Assembly (NCBI GenBank): GCA_021186555.1 | Contig: JAJKFL010000011.1 | Location: forward strand, 30,925,611 to 30,989,610 | Source: Reticulitermes speratus | Lineage: Eukaryota; Arthropoda; Insecta; Blattodea; Rhinotermitidae | Direction: 5' to 3' | DNA length: 64,000 bases | In this document: in pieces, positions 1 through 12,600 of the stretch | Layout of the letters: the number at the start of each line of letters is the position of its first letter | Numbering within the stretch: position 1 is the first letter of the stretch | The notes under the pieces: model-generated | Database searches by the model: none | The model's input: the letters and a program-made list of their open reading frames with translations, nothing else | Told to the model about the DNA's origin: nothing | Made by a program: the position numbers and the translations under genes

Positions 1-39
1 CCTCCACAGTATGAAACAGAAAAGAGAATATAAAGTTTT

Positions 40-345
40 TAGGTTTTCATGGCCGGTCTTCCGCATTATTACATAGTGTAGGAATCTTTAGAGTGACTGA
101 TTAAGCTGACGTGGATGCTGAAAAGGGCTGTTTATTACCATAGTCACGTCACTTGAAACTCTCAATTCCTACTGGCTTGCCACAAGACCTATCCCCACTT
201 CCCCGTCTATTGCTCTGAATGGCCACAATCCTTGCAACCTTCCTATATAATCGACCCACTTCTTCCGCCCAATCACTTCAGCATCCACCTGTAAGTAATT
301 CATTCAACTGGTAGATGGAGGCAGCATGTTCCTCTGAAGTGATGG
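40..345. repeat. Dispersed repeat, fold-back family with TTTTCATGG head (degenerate)
   Basis: The stretch contains AGGTTTTCATGGCCGGTCTT near its left end and GATGGAGGCAGCATGTTCCT near its right end. Both occur in the same order in the copies at about 53763 and 57820. It lies in a DNA2 intron. No coding match was seen in 1-460. Confidence 0.4.
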
Positions 346-460
346 AACAAACTTATGATACGACATGGTGCAATAATACAGAAGTAATGTGAATGACTAT
401 ATGGTGAGACTTGCTAGCAAGACCAGTTCCATTACTGCACTGTGTGTAATAGGTACACAC

Positions 461-654
461 CTTGCTGTCTTGCTCCTAATAAAAGGAGGCAGCTGTTCTG
501 GATCTCCGATGAGTACAAACTTCTTGGCACAGAAGAGGGAACGCAGCACTGCGACTTGTAGCACTTGAGTACTCTCATCTACTACGCATACATCAAAAGT
601 GCGCTGAGAAAACAGAGGGTGACCCGCACCTAAGCATGTGGTGCCAACCACAGG
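461..654 (-). CDS. DNA2: DNA2 exon 13, Walker B (last exon in window)
   Basis: Encodes [20 protein letters not shown], then [11 protein letters not shown] and [18 protein letters not shown]. Human has DFCIVDEASQI and RRFVLVGDHQQLPPLVLN. Walker B reads DEST rather than the usual DEAS. The exon leaves in phase 2 at donor GTGTGT, so the gene continues beyond the left edge. It lies 12.4 kb from exon 12. Confidence 0.95.
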
Positions 655-3600
655 CTGCAACAATTTGAATCAAATCAATAATATTCTCAATGATGACCGA
701 ATTGGTCAGATTCTGTACAAAACTGTCGGGTTGCGAAGGTTGTTGTGGGTAGACGTGTTTGTGGTGAGCTCCTGAGTAAGGATAGACTATGGGTTGCTAC
801 CTGGAAGACTATCGGGCGAGAGTGGGTACCTGGGCCGGGAGGTGCACGTGGCGTGGCGTGCCTAGGCGTGGTGACGCTAACCGAGATACTGGACATTGCT
901 TGGGATTGACGATGCTGAGTTCAATGGTTTTAGCTGTTTTATTAGTGATAGGTGGAGTGGAACGAAATCCCGGTCCTGTTGTGGAAGGAGGTAACACTGT
1001 GCAACTTTTATGTACTGGTTGTGGCAGGAATCTAAGGTCGGGAATCCAATGTGAATTATGTGGACGTTGGTATCATTACAGTTGTGGTAATGTGAAGGCT
1101 CAAGCGGCTGAGAGAGGGAAGTGGAGCTGTGATAAGTGTAGGAGTGAAAGGATTCGAATGTTGGAGGAAGAATTGCATAACGCTCTGCGACAAATTGATG
1201 AACTGAAGTCTAGGAACAGGAAGCTTGAAGAAAAGTTACTACGGGCTGGAGCTGGGAAGAGGGACATAGTGCCGACTGAGCAAAAGGCTGCAAAGTGCAT
1301 GGTGGTGGGCGATTCAGTGGTGCGTAATGTTGGAACAGAAAATACAGATATGATGGTGGAGTGTTTTCCGGGGATTAAAACTGAACAGCTACGCAGAGTG
1401 ATAGAAAAGAGGGATCTAGGTTGTCCAGAAACTGTTATTATTCACGTAGGTACAAATGACTTGAAAACAACGCGAAATCTGGATTTAGTAATGGGAGAAG
1501 TGTATACGCTTATGGCTAAGGTTAAGGATAAATGTCCGAACTGCAGACTTGTCCTGAGTGGAGTGCTGCGACGTAGAGATGTGTCATGGCGGCGTATTGA
1601 TGCTCTTAATGATAGATTCGACTGGATAGCAAACGCCCTCGGAATTACATTTGTTGATCCGAACAGCTGGATACAGGATGGGGATTTTGCTGGAGATGGG
1701 CTGCATCTGAACGGAAGAGGAAAGAAACGACTGGGACAACTGTATGCTAGGGTTAGTGGACTTGATGGTGGAGGATCTTCACGGAGGAAGGAATGACATA
1801 CTTCGGTGGATGGAACTTGCAGAACGAGGACAACCAGGGAAACGCGGCAACCATCAATTGAAAAACAGAAGACTTTACATGAAGAAAGGGGGACAGAGAC
1901 GAAAAAATGGGTGAGTAGGGAAACTGAAGCTAGGTCAGGGGTTGAATCTATAAGTACGGCATCTGCATATAGGGTTGAAGGTAAGTCGCTAGTGGTGCTA
2001 CAGGTTAACTGTAGGAGTATCTATAATAAAGCCTTAGAATTCTGGAATTTAGTTGACACGTACAACCCTGATGTTGTTATAGGTACGGAGTCATGGCTTA
2101 AAGAAGACATTAGCAATGCTGAAATTTTTAGGGCAGATTTTACAATTTTCAGAAGAGATAGGGCTGCCCGTGGTGGTGGGGTTTTTATATGTGTTAAAAA
2201 TTACATTGCCTGTACGGAGCTGTGGGTGGATGAGGATTTTGAGATGATCGCGGTGGAAGTGAAAGGAATGGATCCAAAATATTCGTGGGAAATTATAGGT
2301 ATATACAGAGCTCCTAATGAGGATATTTTGGCAATTGAAAGACTAGCAGCCCGTACCTTACTTACGCGAAACTCAACGAAGAGATGCATTATAGGAGGAG
2401 ATTTGAACTTACCTCAAGCGAATTGGAATGGGGATGCAGGGAAAACAAGCGGTATTCAGGCGTTCGTAAACAAATTAGTATGGGAAAATGGTTATACTCA
2501 GGTAGTAAGTGGCCCGACGAGAGGTGACGCGCTGTTGGACATCTACCTCCTCAGACCTGATAATACGCTTAACTCTTGTAACATTGTACACGGAATCAGC
2601 GATCATAGCGGGATTTTATTGGAAGTAGAATGGATGAAAATTGTCGGGAGACAAAAATTGAAAGGATAGTCCCGGTGTACCATAAAACAGATGTATTAGG
2701 TTTGCAAACCTTTCTTCGGGAAAAGTTTAGCTTATGGGCTGGAAATGGTAGTAGCGTGGAGGAGATATGGAAAAGCTATAAGGAAATAGTCTTTGAGGGT
2801 ATAGAACGTTTTGTACCACATAAAATTCTGAGTAAAAATCCGGATCCGGAATATTATACGAAGGAAGTAAAACGACTTAAGGTAAAGGTGAGGAGAGTTT
2901 ACAATAAGCGAAAATTTGGAGGGCATTACCAAGCAGAGCTGAAACGTTATCCAAAGAGTTACTGATAGCAAAAAAGAAGGCTCAGGAGACATTCTTAAGT
3001 TCGGTCTTACAAAACGAAGGTAAATGCTGGGCAGAGTTTTATAAGTATGTTAAAAGACGTAAAGGTAATAGAGAAAATATTCCTGCGATCAAGGGCATTA
3101 ATGGAAATCTCATCACCGAACCAATAGAAAAGGCCAACTCCCTAAACTCTTATTATGCGTCTGTATTCAGTTGCGAACGAAATACCCCGCAGATCCAATC
3201 AACGGATTCAGGAAAACCGTTCACCATTAGTATCAACATTTTACGGAAACGACTATCAGCAATCGGGAGAAATAAATCCGTCGGACCAGATGGCATTCCT
3301 GGGGAAATTTTAAAGTTAGGTGGGGAAGCCATGATTCCATATCTCGCGAGATTGCTGGATATAACGATGAACAACAATTCTATCCCAGGGGACTGGAAAA
3401 AAGCTATAGTGGTTCCTATTTATAAAGGGGGAGATCGATCGGTAGTGGGAAACTATAGACCGGTCAGTTTAACCTCAGTAGTTTGCAAACAAATGGAGCA
3501 CGTTATAGCAGGGTATCTAAGGCAAGTCTGGGAAATGAGTGAGTGGTTATATGAGGGTCAGCATGGATATTAGACCAGGGTACTCATGCGAAAGTCAAGT

Positions 3601-6600
3601 AGTCACAGTTTGTCAAGATATTGCTGATTCACTGGACAGGGAGTCAGGACTGACGCGATTATAATAGATTTTTCAAAGGCTTTTGATTTAGTCCCACATG
3701 ATAGGCTGCTTACAAAAATTGCGGAAACCGGAGTGGACTTGAGGGTAGTGGTATGGATAAAGGAATTTCTCTTAGGACGTTCGCAAAGAGTTAGAGTAGA
3801 CGGACAACTATCTGAGGAAGTCAGAGTAACGTCGGGAGTGCCGCAAGGGAGCGTATTAGGTCCGTTGCTGTTCCTCGCTTATGTTAATGATATTTGGAAA
3901 AACATTGAGTCAAATATACGGCTTTTCGCTGATGATTGTATAATATACAGGAGGATAATCGATAGTAGTGACATTGAAAATTTGCAGACAGACTTAAATA
4001 GATTAGGGGAATGGGCGGTTGAAAATGAAATGAGGATAAATCCAGGTAAAAGTAAAGCAGTAAGCTTCAATAGAGCTAGGGTGAAAGGTACACTGAGGTA
4101 TTGTATTGGGGATCAACTAATTCCAGAGGCAAATAGCTTTAAGTATTTAGGAATAATTATACGCAGCGACCTAAGCTGGGCAGATCATGTAAATTATACA
4201 CTAAGAAAATCATGGAAGGCTCTTCATTTCGTAATGCGTATACTCAAAAGGGCAAATAATAATACGAAACGTTTAGCTTATACGGCACTAGTGAGACCGA
4301 TACTTGAGTATGGAGCGGTGTGTTGGGACCCATACAGAGAAGGTCAGGTAAGCGCTTTGAATCGCGTGCAAAAGAGAGCGGCAAAATTTGCAAATAATAC
4401 AAATGAATCGGGTTGGGAAACATTGACACAGCGTAGAGCGATAGCCCGAATATGCCCCTTTTCAAAGCATACACCGGGGACGGGCTTGGAAAACGATAGG
4501 GGATAGACTGCTAAAACCATGCTACCTGGGTAGGGACGATCATAGTCGGAAAATTAGGACTAGGAAACAAAGAACAGATGTAGGTAAATATTCCTTTGTA
4601 AATAGGACCATAAAAAGCTGGAACCAATTACCTCCAAGCGTACTAGCGACTTTCCCCTGTAAATTAAGCACTTTTAGAAAAAGGGTCAAGAAAGTCATTA
4701 CAAGCTAAGGGTTTTTAAGTGAGGATTAAATAAGAATAAGGGATGTGAAGTGAAGGGGTGTGAAGTGAAGTGCTTTGGTTTCAAAGTGAAGTGAAGTGAA
4801 GTGAAGTGAATTAAGTTCTTGGGAGATATAATTATCATGTACTATGGTCTGACTTTATACTGAGGATATTCTAACGCACTGAAATTAACTAATTTTTGGG
4901 TGTTTTTTGAAATTCGTGTGTTTTTTTCTTGTATTGTGTATAGGTTTTTTTGGGGTAAGTTGTGGTTTTTTTTGTAAGGTGTGGATGTTTTGTAATGTGG
5001 TGTATGGTTTCAATTTGTGTGCAGTATTTTCCCTGTATGTTTTTTTGTTTTGTATGTTTTAGGGGGCGTTTTTGTAAGGTGGGATTTTAATTTGGAAGGT
5101 ATGGTTTCCTAATAGGGTTTTTACTTGTATTTATTTGAAAGTATTTTGTTTTGTATGTGAAAGGGGGTGTTTTTTGTAAGGTGTGGATGTTTTGAAAGGG
5201 GTAGGGATTTTTTTGAAAGGGGGGGATGTTTTTGTAAGGATGGAGTTTTTTGTAAGGTGTGGATGTTTTTGTAAGGTTTGTACGGGTTCAAATATTTTGT
5301 ACTTGTTTTTTACTTTATTTTATTTTTTTTTTTTATGTGTATGGGTTTTTTTTGGAAAGGTGTGGATGTTTTTGTAAGGTGTGGGATGTTTTTGAAAAGG
5401 TGTGGGTTTTTTAAGGAGTGGATGTTTTTTGAAAGGGAAAGGGGATGCTTTTGTAAGGTGGGGGGATGTTTTTGTAATGTGTGAAAGGTTTTCTAATGGG
5501 TGTACTTGAAATTTACTGTATGTATTTTTTTTTGTTTTGAAGGGTTTCTGGGGGGTGGGGATGTATTTTTTAAGGTGGGGAATGTTTTTGAAATTTATGG
5601 TTTGTTTTTTTTAAGGGGTTTTGGATTTTTTTTGCAATGTTTTGTACATGTTTAAGGTTTTGGTACTTGTATTTACTGTTGAAATTTTGGGTTTTGTAAT
5701 TTTTTATATTTGTTTTTGTTTTGTTACTTTTATGTATTTTATATTTTCCCTTTGTTTTGGTGTATTTTGGGTAAGGACTACTGCCACCGGGTAAAAACCC
5801 CCAATTGCATTTAAATAATAAAAAAAAAAAAAAAATTTAAAAAATCGAGGTCTGGTTCAAAAACCCCTATTTTTTTTTCCGGGGTTGGTTTTCTTAATGT
5901 TTGCTTTTATTACATACTGTACTAACAGTGAAAAAAAGGATCTAAACAAGGCTATGATTATGGTTTTTTGGGGATGTGACATCAAGCACTCTGGTAGGGG
6001 GGTACTAGAATTTGGAGGAACCTTCTGCCCGTAACCAGGGTGAACTTAAATCCGTTTCCCCTGTCCCTGGACCAGTCGAAGCCCCGGGGAACCCTCAAAG
6101 CCCACAAAGCAAAAAACAGGGTTTTAAAATTTAAAAACAAAGGGAAAAGTTTTTTTTTTCGCATATACATAAATAATTTTTTCAAAAAAAATTTTTACTT
6201 TAGTTTTTAAAATCCCCCCCCAAAACCAAATTTCTACGTCTGCAAAAAAGTGCAACCCGTAAAAGTTTGGGGGGAAAAAAAGGGGAAAACGATGGGAAAA
6301 CTGAGGATTAGAACGGAAAAAGAATTTTGGGAAATGTTACAGAAGTACAGTAGATCCCGGGTAAAAAGTTCCCCCCCATAAAAAACTTTTCCCCGGGAAG
6401 AAATTTTGATTTTTAAAGTCCCCGAAACCCTTTTTCTTCCCGCTTAAGAAATTTCCCCAATCCCCTGGGGCCCTTTAAAGACTTTTAACAGGGTTTTTAA
6501 AATGTTCCATATTTACCCAAATATAAGATGAAGAAAAAAATCCTTTAAATTTATCACTGAAAGTTGGGGGGGTTTACCTTTAAACATATACAGATTAAAC

Positions 6601-9600
6601 CCTATTCTGTTTTTTGGGCAAAATTTCCCAAAATGGGAAACCCCCTATTTGGTTTTACTCAATGTGGGCACTATATTGGCCCTGGCGGGGTTAAACAAAA
6701 TGTTGGAACTTGCAGAACGAGGACAACCAGGGAAACGCGGCAACCATCAATTGAAAAACAGAAGACTTTACATGAAGAAAGGGGGACAGAGACGAAAAAA
6801 TGGGTGAGTAGGGAAACTGAAGCTAGGTCAGGGGTTGAATCTATAAGTACGGCATCTGCATATAGGGTTGAAGGTAAGTCGCTAGTGGTGCTACAGGTTA
6901 ACTGTAGGAGTATCTATAATAAAGCCTTAGAATTCTGGAATTTAGTTGACACGTACAACCCTGATGTTGTTATAGGTACGGAGTCATGGCTTAAAGAAGA
7001 CATTAGCAATGCTGAAATTTTTAGGGCAGATTTTACAATTTTCAGAAGAGATAGGGCTGCCCGTGGTGGTGGGGTTTTTATATGTGTTAAAAATTACATT
7101 GCCTGTACGGAGCTGTGGGTGGATGAGGATTTTGAGATGATCGCGGTGGAAGTGAAAGGAATGGATCCAAAATATTCGTGGGAAATTATAGGTATATACA
7201 GAGCTCCTAATGAGGATATTTTGGCAATTGAAAGACTAGCAGCCCGTACCTTACTTACGCGAAACTCAACGAAGAGATGCATTATAGGAGGAGATTTGAA
7301 CTTACCTCAAGCGAATTGGAATGGGGATGCAGGGAAAACAAGCGGTATTCAGGCGTTCGTAAACAAATTAGTATGGGAAAATGGTTATACTCAGGTAGTA
7401 AGTGGCCCGACGAGAGGTGACGCGCTGTTGGACATCTACCTCCTCAGACCTGATAATACGCTTAACTCTTGTAACATTGTACACGGAATCAGCGATCATA
7501 GCGGGATTTTATTGGAAGTAGAATGGGATGAAAATTGTCGGGAGACAAAAATTGAAAGGATAGTCCCGGTGTACCATAAAACAGATGTATTAGGTTTGCA
7601 AACCTTTCTTCGGGAAAAGTTTAGCTTATGGGCTGGAAATGGTAGTAGCGTGGAGGAGATATGGAAAAGCTATAAGGAAATAGTCTTTGAGGGTATAGAA
7701 CGTTTTGTACCACATAAAATTCTGAGTAAAAATCCGGATCCGGAATATTATACGAAGGAAGTAAAACGACTTAAGGTAAAGGTGAGGAGAGTTTACAATA
7801 AGCGAAAATTTGGAGGGCATTACCAAGCAGAGCTGAAACGTCTATCCAAAGAGTTACTGATAGCAAAAAAGAAGGCTCAGGAGACATTCTTAAGTTCGGT
7901 CTTACAAAACGAAGGTAAATGCTGGGCAGAGTTTTATAAGTATGTTAAAAGACGTAAAGGTAATAGAGAAAATATTCCTGCGATCAAGGGCATTAATGGA
8001 AATCTCATCACCGAACCAATAGAAAAGGCCAACTCCCTAAACTCTTATTATGCGTCTGTATTCAGTTGCGAACGAAATACCCGCAGATCCAATCAACGGA
8101 TTCAGGAAAACCGTTCACCATTAGTATCAACATTTTACGGAAACGACTATCAGCAATCGGGAGAAATAAATCCGTCGGACCAGATGGCATTCCTGGGGAA
8201 ATTTTAAAGTTAGGTGGGGAAGCCATGATTCCATATCTCGCGAGATTGCTGGATATAACGATGAACAACAATTCTATCCCAGGGGACTGGAAAAAAGCTA
8301 TAGTGGTTCCTATTTATAAAGGGGGAGATCGATCGGTAGTGGGAAACTATAGACCGGTCAGTTTAACCTCAGTAGTTTGCAAACAAATGGAGCACGTTAT
8401 AGCAGGGTATCTAAGGCAAGTCTGGGAAATGAGTGAGTGGTTATATGAGGGTCAGCATGGATTTAGACCAGGGTACTCATGCGAAAGTCAAGTAGTCACA
8501 GTTTGTCAAGATATTGCTGATTCACTGGACGAGGGAGTCAGGACTGACGCGATTATAATAGATTTTTCAAAGGCTTTTGATTTAGTCCCACATGATAGGC
8601 TGCTTACAAAAATTGCGGAAACCGGAGTGGACTTGAGGGTAGTGGTATGGATAAAGGAATTTCTCTTAGGACGTTCGCAAAGAGTTAGAGTAGACGGACA
8701 ACTATCTGAGGAAGTCAGAGTAATCGTCGGGAGTGCCGCAAGGGAGCGTATTAGGTCCGTTGCTGTTCCTCGCTTATGTTAATGATATTTGGAAAAACAT
8801 TGAGTCAAATATACGGCTTTTCGCTGATGATTGTATAATATACAGGAGGATAATCGATAGTAGTGACATTGAAAATTTGCAGACAGACTTAAATAGATTA
8901 GGGGAATGGGCGGTTGAAAATGAAATGAGGATAAATCCAGGTAAAAGTAAAGCAGTAAGCTTCAATAGAGCTAGGGTGAAAGGTACACTGAGGTATTGTA
9001 TTGGGGATCAACTAATTCCAGAGGCAAATAGCTTTAAGTATTTAGGAATAATTATACGCAGCGACCTAAGCTGGGCAGATCATGTAAATTATACACTAAG
9101 AAAATCATGGAAGGCTCTTCATTTCGTAATGCGTATACTCAAAAGGGCAAATAATAATACGAAACGTTTAGCTTATACGGCACTAGTGAGACCGATACTT
9201 GAGTATGGAGCGGTGTGTTGGGACCCATACAGAGAAGGTCAGGTAAGCGCTTTGAATCGCGTGCAAAAGAGAGCGGCAAAATTTGCAAATAATACAAATG
9301 AATCGGGTTGGGAAACATTGACACAGCGTAGAGCGATAGCCCGAATATGCTCCCTTTTCAAAGCATACACCGGGGGACGGGCTTGGAAAACGATAGGGGA
9401 TAGACTGCTAAAACCATGCTACCTGGGTAGGGACGATCATAGTCGGAAAATTAGGACTAGGAAACAAAGAACAGATGTAGGTAAATATTCCTTTGTAAAT
9501 AGGACCATAAAAAGCTGGAACCAATTACCTCCAAGCGTACTAGCGACTTTCCCTGTAAATTAAGCACTTTTAGAAAAAGGGTCAAGAAAGTCATTACAAG

Positions 9601-12600
9601 CTAAGGGTTTTTAAGTGAGGATTAAATAAGAATAAGGGATGTGAAGTGAAGGGGTGTGAAGTGAAGTGCTTTGGTTTCAAAGTGAAGTGAAGTGAAGTGA
9701 AGTGAATTAAGTTCTTGGGAGATATAATTATCATGTACTATGGTCTGACTTTATACTGAGGATATTCTAACGCACTGAAATTAACTAATGTGTGGGTGTT
9801 TTTTGTAATGTGCGTGTGTTTTTTTCTTGTATTGTGTATAGGTGTTTTTGTAAGTTGTGGATGTTTTTGTAAGGTGTGGATGTTTTGTAATGTGTGTATG
9901 GTGTTCTAATATGTGTACTAGTATTTACTGTATGTATTTTGTTTTGTATGTGTATGGGCGTTTTTGTAAGGTGTGGATGTATTTGTAAGGTATGGTGTTC
10001 TAATATGTGTACTTGTATTTACTGTATGTATTTTGTTTTGTATGTGTATGGGTGTTTTTGTAAGGTGTGGATGTATTTGTAAGGTATGGATGTTTTTGTA
10101 AGGTGTGGATGCTTTTGTAAGGAGTGGATGCTTTTGTAAGGTGTGGATGTTTTTGTAATGTGTGTACGGTGTTCTAATATGTGTACTTGTATTTACTGTA
10201 TGTATTTTTTTTTTGTATGTGTATGGGTGTTTTTGTAAGGTGTGGATGTATTTGTAAGGTGTGGATGTTTTTGTAAGGTGTGGATGCTTTTGTAAGGAGT
10301 GGATGCTTTTGTAAGGAGTGGATGCTTTTGTAAGGTGTGGATGTTTTTGTAATGTGTGTACGGTGTTCTAATGTGTGTACTTGTATTTACTGTATGTATT
10401 TTTTTTGTATGTGTATGGGTGTTTCTGTAAGGTGTGGATGTATTTAATCGAGGTCTGGTTCACAAACACCTATTTTCTTCAGGGCTGTTTCTTAATGATG
10501 CTGTTATTACATACTGTACTAATCAGTGAAGAAAAGGATCTAAACAAGGCTATGATTATGGTATTTTGGGATGTGACATCAAGCACTCTGGTAGAGGGTA
10601 TCTAGAATTTGGAGGAACCTACTGCCTGTATCTTCAGGGTAGAATTTATATCCCGTACCACTGTCACCTGGACAGTCGATGCCATGAGAACGTCAAAGCT
10701 CACAAAGCAAATACATGTTTAAATTAATAAGCAAGGAAATGCTTTTGTTTTTTCAGCATATACATAAATATTTTACAAAAAATTTGTACTTTAGTTTGTA
10801 ATATCCCACAATACCAAATTTCATACGTCTAGCTAAAATGTGCAACAGTAAAAGTGGGATATAAGGAGACACGATGGAAGACTGAGGATTAGAACGGAAA
10901 ACGAATTTAGAACTGTTACAGAAGTACAGTAGATCCCGGATAAGAAGTCCCCGCATAAGAACTTTTTCCCTGTAAGAAGTCTGATTTTTAAAGTCCCAAA
11001 ATCCTATTTCTTCCCGCTTAAGAAGTCCCTAATCCTCTGGGCCCTTGAAAGACTTCTTAACAGGGTTCTACTGTACCATATTTACTCAAATATAAGATGA
11101 TGATAATCCTAATTCATCACTGAAAGTTGGGGGTTCACCTTATAATCATATACAGAGTTAAACATATTCTGTATATAGTCAAAATTCAATATGGCACCAC
11201 TATTTGTTCACTGCAATGTGTGGCACTATATTGAGCATGGCAGCATATCAAAATGTTGTAAAATAGGGAATTTCTGTTCAGACTTTCATGAGTGCAAAGT
11301 GTGGGCGACGCTATACCAGGGTTTGACTGTACTGTAGGTACCTTCCTGACAATTGAATAACGTGAAGCGGGGGTCAGCTTACATTTGAGTAAATATGGCA
11401 TGTTGGAAGTAAGTGAACACAAAGTAGTCAATTACAGACAGTTTGGGTAACGGAATACAGTGAAACCTCTATCCATCGTTCCCGTTACCGTCGTTGGCCC
11501 GCATGTATCGTCTGCCTTATTTGGTCCCGAAATTAGCCCCATATAAATAACACAATTTTTTCCCGCCTCCATTGTTCCTCGAACTGTCGTTTTCCCGCAC
11601 CAATAGTTGAAAAATCACGGTCCTGACGCAACATTTTCCCGCACTGATAGTTTTTTTTTTAAATTTGAAGCGATGGTTTAGCGAGGTTTAAGGACCGGCA
11701 TGGCATAGTATACAAGAAGTTAGTCGGAGAAAGTGCGGCAGTGGACAGCGAAAGCACGGAAGCGTGGCTGGAAAGACTGCCATCTTTGTTGGAGGGCTAC
11801 GAACAACGTGATATTTACAACGCGGATGAGACGGGGCTCTTCTACAACGTGCTTCCTGATAGAACCTTGGCTCTCAAAGGAGTCTTGTCATGGCGGGAAA
11901 AACTGTAAAGACAGACTTACTGTTTACTTTGTGTTAACAGAGATGGAACTGACAAACAAGTGCGATTGTTATCGGAAAATCTCCGAAACCGCGATGTTTC
12001 AAGAATATAAAAAAATTACCCACCAAGTACCACGCGAACAATAAAGCGTGGATGACCACAGACATTTTTTCTTCATTTCTGCGTTCATTAGACGCAAGTA
12101 TGGGTGCACAAAACAGGAACATTCTCCTCTTTGTGGACAATTGTGCCGCACATCCAAAGGATACATCGTTTCTAAGAAATGTAAAAGTCATACGGTACCC
12201 GGCAAATTGTACAAGTGTGCTCCAGTCCCTTGATTTAGGGGTAATAAAGTGTTATAAGCAGCTTTATAGAAAACGCCTCGTGCAAACAGCTGTTTGCTTA
12301 ACGGATGCAGGCAAAGATACGAAGAAGAAGATAAACGTGTTCGAAGCTTTGCACTACACTGTGGCAGCCTTGCAACAAGTAACCCAGCAGACAATCGAAA
12401 ATTGTTTTCGGAAAGCTGGTTACGTGCAGGGACAATCTTCAGGCGATAGTGACGTCGTATTGACCAACGATGACGACGATTTCCGCCAAGACTGGGAAAA
12501 GTTCAGTGGCATGAACAAAGATAAATTCGAGGACTACGTCTCTGTGGACAGTCATGTGGCAACCTGTGGTGTAGAAACAGTGCAGGAGCTGTGCGTGAGC

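Larger units (their letters stand above)
690..4860 (+). mobile_element. CR1-like non-LTR retrotransposon (LINE), near full length, copy A
   Basis: Inserted in DNA2 intron 12 antisense to the gene. ORF1 (789-1796) carries a 2A-like motif, a PHD finger, a coiled coil and an SGNH esterase. ORF2 (about 1806-4708) carries an apurinic-type endonuclease and a reverse transcriptase. The 3' end has a GTGAA-type microsatellite at about 4745-4812. ORF1 with PHD plus esterase is known from the CR1/L2/Rex1 group. ORF2 has about six small frame breaks relative to copy B, nearly all at homopolymers. The exact 5' end is unclear; it lies between the DNA2 exon at 654 and position 789. No target-site duplication was established. 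Confidence 0.85.
1811..11258 (+). repeat. Tandem direct duplication, two units of about 4.9 and 4.6 kb
   Basis: Unit A (about 1811-6703) and unit B (about 6704-11258) have the same order: LINE ORF2, GTGAA tail, GTGTGGATG minisatellite, then a non-LINE flank. The junction at 6704 joins the end of the flank (AAAATGTTG) to the middle of the LINE at the equivalent of 1811, with only about 3 bp of shared sequence. Unit B continues after 11258 into unique intron sequence. The LINE halves differ almost only by one-base indels. The flank half of unit A is full of expanded homopolymers, which suggests poorly polished sequence. Confidence 0.85.

Noticed and set aside
6564-6703. N-terminal extension of the copy B endonuclease frame upstream of 6704
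   Set aside because: It is read from the degraded flank block across the duplication junction and does not belong to the LINE.
9894-10605. Frames over the GTGTGGATG minisatellite
   Set aside because: Repeat-derived, Cys/Val/Tyr-rich, no motifs.
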